From JAWLEV01 sp046538105 (GTDB lineage Bacteria > Chloroflexota > Anaerolineae > UBA1429): 14,847 bases of DNA. Within the stretch, counting starts at the first letter, position 1; every line of letters begins with the position of its first letter. The translations under genes and the position numbers were made by a program. The stretch spans positions 1 through 14,847 of the forward strand of contig JBKHJO010000054.1 in the NCBI GenBank assembly GCA_046538105.1. Direction: 5' to 3'. The notes under the pieces are model-generated. The model did not search any database and had not been told where the DNA came from. It saw nothing but the letters and a program-made list of their open reading frames with translations. Positions 1 through 5,803 of this stretch are shown here, in pieces.

Positions 1-1950
1 AACGACGGCATCAAACTCGGAAGTAAGGGCGGAGGCGACGCGAGCACAGAGAGCGGTAGCACTATCCAGGGTAACGTCGTTTATAACACGGCACAGGACG
101 GCATCAGTGTCTATACGAGCGACGTCACCGTCAGCGATAACGACGTTTACAACAGCAGCAGCGAGAACGGGGCCATCTATGTGGCCTATGCTGTCTCCGA
201 AATCACCATCACCGACAATCACGTGCATGACAATACGTTCACTGGATCGAAACATGATGGTGAGGTTGCCGGTATACTTATCGGAGATGATGTTGATGCT
301 GACACCGTGTTTGTCAACGATAACTCCATCTATAACAACGACCCCTACGGCGTCACGAATCGCGCATCTGACGAACTCGACGCCACCAACAACTGGTGGG
401 GTGCGGTATCCGGGCCTTCCGGAGACGGTTCAGGAAGCGGCGACGCCGTCTCGGAGAACGTGGACTATGACCCGTGGCGGACCGGCATATCGCCTGGCAC
501 ATTGCAGGCGGTTATCGACGCGGCTTCTCCGGGGGACACCATCTATTTGGGCCCCTATGAGTACGAGGGCGGCATCGTCATCGACAAACCCCTTACTATC
601 TTGGGCCAAGAGGGTACCGTTGTCATAGTTGGCTCCCACGGCATGACCGTCAGCGCCCATGACGTCACCATCGACGGCATCACATTCGATGGTACTGGTT
701 GCGCCAGCGGATCGGGCGATGCCGGCATCTATGTCCAGGATGGCGTCGAGCGCATCGTGATCCGCAATTGCGAGGTCAAGAATTGGTGCGATGGGGGCAT
801 CCGCTTCGCCGGCGCCAGCACGGACGTCAAGATCGTCGACAACTATGTGCATGATAACGAGAAGAGCGGCCTTTCCATAGACGAGGCACCGGCAGGTACG
901 GTGGATGTCTATGGCAACGCCTTCCGCAACAATGGCGACGACGGGATCTATCTCAGTTCCGGCTCCTTGACGGCCGAGTATAACGAGTGGGGCGACGTCG
1001 GCGGGCCCGAGGGCACTGACGGCGATGGTGTGAGCGATGATGTGGACTATGATCCTTGGGTCTTTGGTAAGCTGTGGGTCGAGTCCGCCAGCACGACGGT
1101 GCGCGAGACGGAGATGATCACCGCTTACGTCAAGATGGACGTACACCACCTCTATGGCACGAGCTTTGCCCTCGGCTTTGACACGGATCTGCTACAGTTG
1201 GCAGAGAAGCCCACCATCGGTGACTTTGAGACGGACAGCGACGGCGCTGACTTTGGCACGAACAGCCTGTCCGATATCAACGACACGGGTATCATCACCT
1301 TCAGAGGGTATCGTGCCTCAGGTGACGACGAGTACAATGCGACGGATGACGTCTTGCTGACGCTGCCGTTCCAGGCTCAAGAGATCGCTGGGATATCAGA
1401 AACGGTTGATCTGGCGTTCGAGTCCGGTACCAAGATGGGCGCCAAGGGTGGTGTGAACATCTTTGTCGACTCCACCACGGACGGCGAGATAATGGTTCTG
1501 GGTACCACGACCGTCGATGGTGTGGTGGATCTCCAGGGCCGCAGCGACGACAGCGGCGCGGTGGTGGATCCTCAATCCGGGGAGAACTACAACTGGGATC
1601 CCGATGCGGTTACCACCGGCTCCTGGGGTGCGTACACCTTTAGCGAGATGACGGACGATACGTACACCTTTACCGTCGAGATGGACCGCTACCTTGATGC
1701 CAGCGTTGAGGTGGAGGTGAGCGGCGACACCCAGACTCTCAACACTGTCGTGTTGCTCGGCGGTGACGCCAACGATGACGATGAGATCAACATAAACGAT
1801 ATGACTATAATCGGCGGTGAATATGGTAACGCGGACGGGGATATTGATGACGAGCGCGCCGATATCAACGCCGATGATGTGGTGGATATCCTGGACCTTG
1901 TCCTGGCGGCCGGGAACTATGGTGAGACCGAATCACCCTGGTCATTGTAG
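1..1950 (+). CDS. Secreted beta-helix protein with internal cohesin-like module and C-terminal dockerin (5' partial)
   Basis: The reading frame is open from base 1, so the N-terminus and any signal peptide lie outside the window; 649 residues are visible. Two right-handed parallel beta-helix blocks are seen, each closed by a similar motif: NNWWG (residues 130-134) followed by VDYDPW (154-159), and YNEWG (327-331) followed by VDYDPW (348-353). The second block opens with a NosD-like 'AVIDAASPGDTIYLG' strand. Residues about 359-495 resemble a cohesin fold. About 497-585 resemble a CnaB or carboxypeptidase-regulatory-like module (VDLQGRSDDSG start). Residues about 589-645 form a dockerin with two calcium loops, DANDDDEININD and DINADDVVDILD, both with Asp/Asn at positions 1, 3, 5, 9 and 12. 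No catalytic residues could be recognised. Likely role: an extracellular or surface protein that docks to a cohesin. The internal GTG at 181 is not taken as the start, because coding continues upstream of it. Confidence 0.88.
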   Translation, partial: NDGIKLGSKGGGDASTESGSTIQGNVVYNTAQDGISVYTSDVTVSDNDVYNSSSENGAIYVAYAVSEITITDNHVHDNTFTGSKHDGEVAGILIGDDVDADTVFVNDNSIYNNDPYGVTNRASDELDATNNWWGAVSGPSGDGSGSGDAVSENVDYDPWRTGISPGTLQAVIDAASPGDTIYLGPYEYEGGIVIDKPLTILGQEGTVVIVGSHGMTVSAHDVTIDGITFDGTGCASGSGDAGIYVQDGVERIVIRNCEVKNWCDGGIRFAGASTDVKIVDNYVHDNEKSGLSIDEAPAGTVDVYGNAFRNNGDDGIYLSSGSLTAEYNEWGDVGGPEGTDGDGVSDDVDYDPWVFGKLWVESASTTVRETEMITAYVKMDVHHLYGTSFALGFDTDLLQLAEKPTIGDFETDSDGADFGTNSLSDINDTGIITFRGYRASGDDEYNATDDVLLTLPFQAQEIAGISETVDLAFESGTKMGAKGGVNIFVDSTTDGEIMVLGTTTVDGVVDLQGRSDDSGAVVDPQSGENYNWDPDAVTTGSWGAYTFSEMTDDTYTFTVEMDRYLDASVEVEVSGDTQTLNTVVLLGGDANDDDEININDMTIIGGEYGNADGDIDDERADINADDVVDILDLVLAAGNYGETESPWSL

Positions 1951-1966
1951 CTAACTCTCAGCTACT

Positions 1967-2000
1967 AAAGGGAAGGATGCCGTCAGGCATCCTTCCCTTT
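1967..2000 (+). terminator. Strong hairpin terminator after the beta-helix/dockerin gene
   Basis: A perfect 15-base inverted repeat, AAAGGGAAGGATGCC (1967-1981) and GGCATCCTTCCCTTT (1986-2000), encloses a GTCA tetraloop, 16 bases after the stop codon. The 3' arm ends in CCCTTT, giving only a short U tract. The position and stem strength fit an intrinsic terminator that separates this gene from the next one. It could also act on the opposite strand because the arms start with AAA. Confidence 0.8.
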
Positions 2001-2117
2001 GCTCAAGACGCCGAACGCTGGCGCATCGGGAACTGTTGGCAACGAGGACGGGATAACGATGCCTTCCCGGTCGATTTTGAATGGATCGTGCACATCCCAA
2101 CGTAAGGGGAACTCATT

Positions 2118-3128
2118 ATGCTACATGCTTGGAAAAAACGACCCTCGGCTTTTCTGGTCTTTTATATACTTTTTATTTTCAATCTGTCTCTCAGCACAGT
2201 ATGCGCCGACGAGAGCACCCTGATTCATCCCGCCCCTCAGGAGGCGCAGGTGGGTGCGGGACAGACGACGACGGTGGCCGTTCGTGTGGAGGATGTGCAG
2301 GCCCTCTATGGCCTGGACATTCGTCTCGGCTTCGATCCGCAGGTCGTGGAGGTTGTGGATGCGGACCCGGATGCCGAGGGGATCCATCTTCTGCCCGGCG
2401 ATCTGCTCTCCCCCGACTTTTTCGTGCGCAACACGGCGGATAACGCCGAGGGCACGGCATGGTTCGCCATGACGCAATTGAACCCCAGCGAGGCGGTGAG
2501 CGGCAGTGGTACGGCCTTTAGCGTCATCTTTCGGGGCAAGGATCAGGGTACATCCTGTTCCATCGACATCACCTATGCCAAACTGAGCAGTCGCGACGGC
2601 GAAGCCATACCCGCCGACACGTCGGACGGGACCATTCGGGTGGTGCAGGCGGATGAGACGGCCCCCACACCGACAGAGATAACGCCGCCTCCGCAATCCA
2701 CACTCGCCGCCCCCGAGTCCACCAAGGCCGGCACGGAGCAGACGCCAACGTCAGCCGACACGTCTTCCCCCCAAAGCCCGTCGCCCACAGCGACGTCGCC
2801 AGAGTCGACGTCGCAGGCGGTGGAATCCACGAACACGCCGTCGCCGAGCGACACGGCCACACCGCAGCCGACGCCCACATTGGACGCCACGGATACACCG
2901 CGCTCCGCCTCGCCGACGGCCACGGAAATGACACAGGCCGCCGCTGAGGAGCAGCAGACGGTCGAGCCCACAGCGCCACCGCCTGCGGCGTCAGACACCG
3001 ATGCCTCCTCTGGAGCCAGTTCAGCCCTTTGGTTCGTATTGGGTGGTACCGCCGGTCTACTCATCATTGCCTGGGGTGTCCAGACCCTTGGAAGTGGCTC
3101 GGGACGAGACGCGCGCCATGGGGGATAG
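2118..3128 (+). CDS. Membrane-anchored cohesin-domain surface protein
   Basis: 336 residues. Residues 1-30 form a signal peptide: basic MLHAWKKR, a hydrophobic core, and a likely cut after VCA30. Residues about 37-177 form one cohesin-type module, with YGLDIRLGFDP (64-74) as the typical early strand and WFAMTQLNP (115-123) in the second half. Residues about 178-300 are a Thr/Pro/Ser-rich, glycosylation-prone linker. Residues about 303-322 are a hydrophobic helix followed by a short tail with Arg and His, so the protein should stay in the membrane with the cohesin outside. An AAGGGGA ribosome site lies 7 bases before the ATG. The cohesin is clearly related to that of the next gene (shared YGLD, W(F/Y)A, NP and FRG positions), which suggests tandem duplication. 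Expected role: a surface receptor for a dockerin protein, possibly the upstream one. The binding partner is inference. Confidence 0.85.
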   Translation: MLHAWKKRPSAFLVFYILFIFNLSLSTVCADESTLIHPAPQEAQVGAGQTTTVAVRVEDVQALYGLDIRLGFDPQVVEVVDADPDAEGIHLLPGDLLSPDFFVRNTADNAEGTAWFAMTQLNPSEAVSGSGTAFSVIFRGKDQGTSCSIDITYAKLSSRDGEAIPADTSDGTIRVVQADETAPTPTEITPPPQSTLAAPESTKAGTEQTPTSADTSSPQSPSPTATSPESTSQAVESTNTPSPSDTATPQPTPTLDATDTPRSASPTATEMTQAAAEEQQTVEPTAPPPAASDTDASSGASSALWFVLGGTAGLLIIAWGVQTLGSGSGRDARHGG

Positions 3129-3292
3129 GTACGCGAATGGGGATCACGGCTTACGGCTGTGTATCCGGGCGGGAAGGATGGCTTGTGGGATATGGTCGAT
3201 TTGATGGTCATGATGGGGAGCTTTGTCGTGGGTAATCCCGATCGTTGTAGTAAAGGGGTTCATGAATAGTTCCATGGAGAAGGAGAGGTAAA
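3129..3292. other. Intergenic spacer between the two cohesin genes
   Basis: 164 bases without a convincing gene, terminator or consensus promoter. Only the ribosome site at its end (AGGAGAGG, 3281-3288) is clear. Weak short inverted repeats are present around 3138-3161, but none has a U tract. The two cohesin genes may be co-transcribed across this gap. Confidence 0.5.
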
Positions 3293-4075
3293 ATGGTCGA
3301 ATCGGAGAATGAGAGGGTGACGCACGGAAGATATATCGGCGCCTTGGCGATGTTCTTCATCTTGGGGATCATTTTGCTGATGATGAGTTTCTCTGCGGGG
3401 GCCGAACTCGACGTAGATCGGGAGTTGCACGGCGCCGAACTGCAGGGCTCGGCGGGCACCATCAGGATACTCCCCGAGACGGCGAATATGGATCAGGGAG
3501 AAGAGGTCACCGTGTATGTTTGGCTGGAGGACGTTGGAGATTACTATGGCCTGGATTTCAAACTCGATTATGATGAGAGCGTGGTGAGTGTACCCGCCGG
3601 CCAGGTGACCCCTCTCTGGGAGGTCTTTGATGAGAGCAATCATTTTATGATCAAGAATCAGGCCGACGACGGCACCGTCTGGTATGCCATAACCAATATC
3701 AACCCCGCCGAACCCTTTACGGGCACAGGAAGGGTTTGCTCCATCACCTTCCGCGGGGATACTCCGGGGACCTCGGCGCTGGATTTCTCCTCCGCCGAGG
3801 GCTCGACGCGACATGGAGAGGCCCTTTATCCGACGCAGGTGGATGGCTCGGTGGTGGTGTCCGGCGAGGGCCCGATTCCGACGGCTACCGAAAGCCCGAT
3901 TCCGACAGAGACTCCCACACCGACGGAGACCGAGTACGCGGCTCCAGAGACGGCTACACCGACCTTGACCTCCTCGCCATCGCCGACCAGCACCGACACG
4001 CCCACGCCGGGCCCTACATACGCTCTTCCGGGCCACCGTCTGCTGATCCCCCTGGTGTTCAACAATGCACAATAG
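3293..4075 (+). CDS. Exported cohesin-domain protein with Thr/Pro linker and short hydrophobic C-terminal tail
   Basis: 260 residues. A hydrophobic segment (about 15-33) after a charged N-terminus and an SAGA site near residue 37 suggest a signal peptide or signal anchor. Residues about 55-190 form one cohesin-type module: YYGLDFKLDYDE (84-95), WYAITNINP (130-138), ITFRG (151-155). It is paralogous to the cohesin of the preceding gene. Residues 193-243 are a linker of repeated PTxTE and TPTP units. The last residues, HRLLIPLVFNN (248-258), are a short hydrophobic tail after the linker. Similar 'YLPLV' endings after Pro/Thr linkers are, as I recall, common in secreted Chloroflexota proteins and may be a sorting signal; this is family knowledge plus inference. 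The ribosome site AGGAGAGG lies 4 bases before the ATG. Unlike its neighbour it lacks a true C-terminal membrane helix. Its dockerin partner is unknown. Confidence 0.82.
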   Translation: MVESENERVTHGRYIGALAMFFILGIILLMMSFSAGAELDVDRELHGAELQGSAGTIRILPETANMDQGEEVTVYVWLEDVGDYYGLDFKLDYDESVVSVPAGQVTPLWEVFDESNHFMIKNQADDGTVWYAITNINPAEPFTGTGRVCSITFRGDTPGTSALDFSSAEGSTRHGEALYPTQVDGSVVVSGEGPIPTATESPIPTETPTPTETEYAAPETATPTLTSSPSPTSTDTPTPGPTYALPGHRLLIPLVFNNAQ

Positions 4076-4166
4076 ATCTTTGCTGTGTGGATGAGGGGCT
4101 CCCGGTCACGTCTCTCCCGTCGACCCCCCAACGCCGAACGCGAGGTGCAGTGGGTTTGTAGCACAA

Positions 4167-4251
4167 AGCGTCCGCTTCACTAATCATCGTTACGTAAAAC
4201 CCGTGACGAAAACACGCTTCATCGCCACCTATGTGGCGCGGAGCGGACGCT
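4167..4251. repeat. Three-way-junction-like inverted repeat
   Basis: An exact 10-base inverted repeat, AGCGTCCGCT (4167-4176) and AGCGGACGCT (4242-4251), encloses two further hairpins: CGTTACG/CGTGACG (4188-4194 and 4202-4208, one G-U pair) and CGCCAC-CTAT-GTGGCG (4223-4238). The layout predicts a closed multibranch structure of about 85 bases. It belongs to the same repeat type as 4699-4801, since both begin TGTAGC(A/G)CAAAGCGTCC. It could be a mobile repeat or a structured RNA; no known RNA family was recognised. Confidence 0.55.
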
Positions 4252-4259
4252 CCCCAGAC

Positions 4260-4294
4260 GCGTCGATGCAGGTCGACGCCCGGCGCGGAGCGCC
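4260..4294. repeat. Two adjacent GC-rich hairpins
   Basis: GCGTCGA-TGCAGG-TCGACGC (4260-4279) is followed at once by GGCGC-GGA-GCGCC (4282-4294). Both stems are perfect. They continue the hairpin run that starts at 4167. Confidence 0.5.
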
Positions 4295-4337
4295 TTAGCG
4301 TCGGGCTTTAGGCCGAGCATCTTTGGCCGGCCAGCGC

Positions 4338-4356
4338 GGGGCTAAAGAATAGCCCC
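4338..4356. repeat. Short perfect hairpin GGGGCTA/TAGCCCC
   Basis: A 7-base perfect stem with an AAGAA loop. No U tract follows, so it is not a typical intrinsic terminator. It is part of the hairpin-dense block. Confidence 0.5.
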
Positions 4357-4377
4357 GAAGGAGCTTTGACCAATAGT

Positions 4378-4426
4378 GCAGAATGGCAATGCCATTCTGC
4401 AAGGGAATAGGCATAGTCTATTTCCC
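4378..4426. repeat. Two consecutive hairpins closing the hairpin-dense block
   Basis: GCAGAATGGC-AAT-GCCATTCTGC (4378-4400) is a perfect 10-base stem. It is followed by GGGAATAG and CTATTTCCC (4403-4426), an 8-base stem with one bulged T. These are the last of at least seven hairpins within about 260 bases. Confidence 0.55.
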
Positions 4427-4554
4427 AGATCACCGCAGGTGGCCCGCTTTCGCCGTCTAAAGCCCCTTGTGAGGCCTATCGGCCCAACCGTCTGCGTGGA
4501 CGAGGAATGGCGAGTCGTCTATAACATTTGCGCGCCTCCACCTTTCCATCCTCC

Positions 4555-4583
4555 TTGACAACATACAGAGTTTGTGCTATAAT
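4555..4583 (+). promoter_or_regulatory. Consensus sigma-70 type promoter
   Basis: TTGACA (4555-4560), exactly 17 bases, then TATAAT (4578-4583): a perfect match to the consensus at optimal spacing. Transcription would start near 4590, inside the palindrome described next. The first recognisable gene downstream is etfB, about 410 bases away, so the promoter either gives a long leader or has lost its original gene. Confidence 0.8.
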
Positions 4584-4598
4584 AGAACAAATGTTCTA
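4583..4598. promoter_or_regulatory. SOS-box-like operator palindrome
   Basis: TAGAACAAATGTTCTA is a perfect palindrome of GAAC-N4-GTTC form, overlapping the end of the -10 hexamer and the predicted start site. GAAC-N4-GTTC is the core of LexA boxes in Firmicutes and Actinobacteria. Whether this organism's LexA reads it is inference. Confidence 0.6.
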
Positions 4599-4607
4599 TT
4601 CCCAACC

Positions 4608-4639
4608 GGGAGCATACGGCCTACGGCGTATCCGCTCCC
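4608..4639. repeat. Bulged hairpin just downstream of the consensus promoter
   Basis: GGGAGC-ATACG (4608-4618) pairs with CGTAT (4627-4631) and GCTCCC (4634-4639), with a 2-base CC bulge and an 8-base loop. It would lie in the first 50 bases of a transcript from the 4555 promoter. No long U tract follows. Confidence 0.5.
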
Positions 4640-4698
4640 GCCATCCACCCATCCCATCATCCTGTAGCACGTTTTTACGAAACGAACCCATTTTCATC

Positions 4699-4801
4699 TG
4701 TAGCGCAAAGCGTCCACTTTGCCACTCTATCGTCACCTGAGACCTGCGATGGGTGAAACGTCCGCCTGTCCTATCTGTTGTCGCGTGAGACTGGCGATGG
4801 A
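4699..4801. repeat. Degenerate tandem repeat, two units of about 50 bases
   Basis: Unit 1 (about 4699-4752) and unit 2 (about 4753-4801) align along AARCGTCC, then TCACCTGAGACCTGCGATGG versus TCGCGTGAGACTGGCGATGG. Unit 1 also matches the stretch at 4157-4208, which begins TGTAGCACAAAGCGTCC. All three are therefore members of one degenerate repeat family. Unit 1 has its own small hairpin GCAAAG-CGTCCA-CTTTGC (4705-4722). Confidence 0.5.
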
Positions 4802-4849
4802 GTAGTCACACCGTTGCTATGGATCCACACTGAGATCGGGACCCAAGAG

Positions 4850-4883
4850 GTAGTAGAGACGCAAGACCTTGCATCTCTACTAC
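4850..4883. repeat. Dispersed 34-base palindrome, copy 1
   Basis: The arms GTAGTAGAGACGCAAG (4850-4865) and CTTGCATCTCTACTAC (4868-4883) are complementary apart from one mismatch and leave a 2-base centre. The core GTAGAGACGCAAG recurs at 14819 and, in altered form, at 12690. It is REP-like and has no coding capacity. Confidence 0.75.
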
Positions 4884-4933
4884 ACATCTCCTGCGTCCGT
4901 GCGCCCGTGATTTTCTATGGCACGAATTCGGAC

Positions 4934-4939
4934 TATAAT
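4934..4939 (+). promoter_or_regulatory. Possible -10 element of etfB
   Basis: TATAAT stands 61 bases before the etfB start codon. No good -35 hexamer is found 16-19 bases upstream (TTTTCT at 17), so this is a weak call. The 4555 promoter is the alternative. Confidence 0.35.
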
Positions 4940-4999
4940 AGGGCGGGATATGCCAGACCATGATCATGGAGGGTGGGTTTAGTCGATGTCAGGAGCAAG

Positions 5000-5803
5000 A
5001 TGTCCAAACTTACGATAGTAGTCCTTATCAAACAGGTCCCCGAGATGGAGCAGGTGAAATTCGATGTCGAGAAAGGGACGCTTGATAGGAGTTCGGCGGG
5101 CGTGGAGGTAAACCCCTTTGACCTCAACGCACTGGAGCAGGCCGTGAGAATAAAAGAGGCCTGCGGGGGGGAGGTGACGGCCATCAGCATGGGGCCCTCG
5201 CGGGCTGAATCGGCGTTGCGGGAGGCGCTGGCCAGGGGAGCGGATCGCGCTATCCTCATCTCCGATAGGGCCTTTGCCGGCGCCGATACCTGGGCTACTT
5301 CGCTCACCCTTTCGACGGCCATAGGAAAATTGGATCGGTTTGATCTGATCGTCTGTGGAGAGAAGACGGTGGATAGCGACACGGGCCAGGTGGGGCCGGC
5401 GGTGGCCGAATTCCTCAGCATCCCCCACGTGGCCTATGTTACGGAGGTCAGGAGCGCGGATGAGAAGGGCCTGACGGTCGCCCAGGATATCTGGGGGGGT
5501 ATCTATCTCAAGGAACTCGTGTTCCCCGGCCTCATCACGGTGACCAAGGATATCAATGAACCGCGCCTTCCCACCTTTCAGGACAAGTTAAAGTCTAGAA
5601 GCGCCCCGGTAGAGATGTGGGATATGGACGACTTTTCCGATACCCTGGCCCCCGATGATGTGGGACTTCGCGGCTCCCCCACCAGCCTGCGCAAGGTAGA
5701 GGATATCGTTCCCCAAAGTAAAGAATGTGAGATGATCGAGGGCGAGGCCTCAAAAATTGTCGATGAACTCCTCTCGAGATTGAAGACCCTGGAGGTTGTC
5801 TGA
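5000..5803 (+). CDS. etfB: Electron transfer flavoprotein beta subunit (bifurcating type)
   Basis: 267 residues, the usual length for the family. EtfB carries the AMP or electron-bifurcating FAD site and, in bifurcating ETFs, the NAD site. Visible family features are KQVP (11-14), NPFDLNALEQAVRIKE (38-53), MGPSRAESALREAL (64-77), SDRAFAGADTWATS (88-101) and DSDTGQVGP (125-133). The SDRAFxGADTxATS and DxDTxQVGP forms resemble Acidaminococcus-type bifurcating EtfB more than the human or Paracoccus type; this comparison is from memory. The start chosen is ATG 5000, with AGGAG 4 bases upstream, because the family begins near 'M-x-I-V-x-x-x-K-Q-V-P'. An upstream in-frame GTG at 4973 would add nine unlikely residues. 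The gene is followed with no gap by etfA, whose ribosome site GGAGG lies in its last codons. It should form a heterodimer with EtfA and pass electrons to or from the dehydrogenase encoded downstream. Confidence 0.92.
   Translation: MSKLTIVVLIKQVPEMEQVKFDVEKGTLDRSSAGVEVNPFDLNALEQAVRIKEACGGEVTAISMGPSRAESALREALARGADRAILISDRAFAGADTWATSLTLSTAIGKLDRFDLIVCGEKTVDSDTGQVGPAVAEFLSIPHVAYVTEVRSADEKGLTVAQDIWGGIYLKELVFPGLITVTKDINEPRLPTFQDKLKSRSAPVEMWDMDDFSDTLAPDDVGLRGSPTSLRKVEDIVPQSKECEMIEGEASKIVDELLSRLKTLEVV

Larger units (their letters stand above)
4076..4999. other. 924-base gene-free region rich in hairpins and repeats
   Basis: No open frame here has protein-like composition. From left to right it holds: about 80 bases with nothing recognised; a hairpin-dense block (4157-4426); about 125 plain bases; a consensus promoter with a palindromic operator (4555-4598); a bulged hairpin (4608-4639); two degenerate repeat units (4699-4801); one copy of the dispersed GTAGAGACGCAAG palindrome (4850-4883); and a possible -10 element and ribosome sites before etfB. 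The density of repeats suggests a landing site for small repetitive elements or an eroded locus. Confidence 0.7.

Noticed and set aside
430..1149. A 239-codon minus-strand open frame opposite the beta-helix gene
   Set aside because: An antisense shadow rich in Asp/Ala/Val from the reverse of repeated beta-helix codons; no recognisable domain.
3260..4072. A 270-codon minus-strand open frame opposite the second cohesin gene
   Set aside because: It mirrors a gene with signal peptide, cohesin and linker; its own composition (Arg/Gly-rich repeats) comes from the reverse of the Thr/Pro linker.
4338..4356. The GGGGCTA hairpin as an intrinsic terminator of the second cohesin gene
   Set aside because: It is about 260 bases past the stop codon and lacks a following U tract.
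4376..4963. Three short plus-strand open frames (60-70 codons) in the region before etfB
   Set aside because: They run through hairpins, the promoter and repeats, have no proper ribosome sites and show no protein-like composition.
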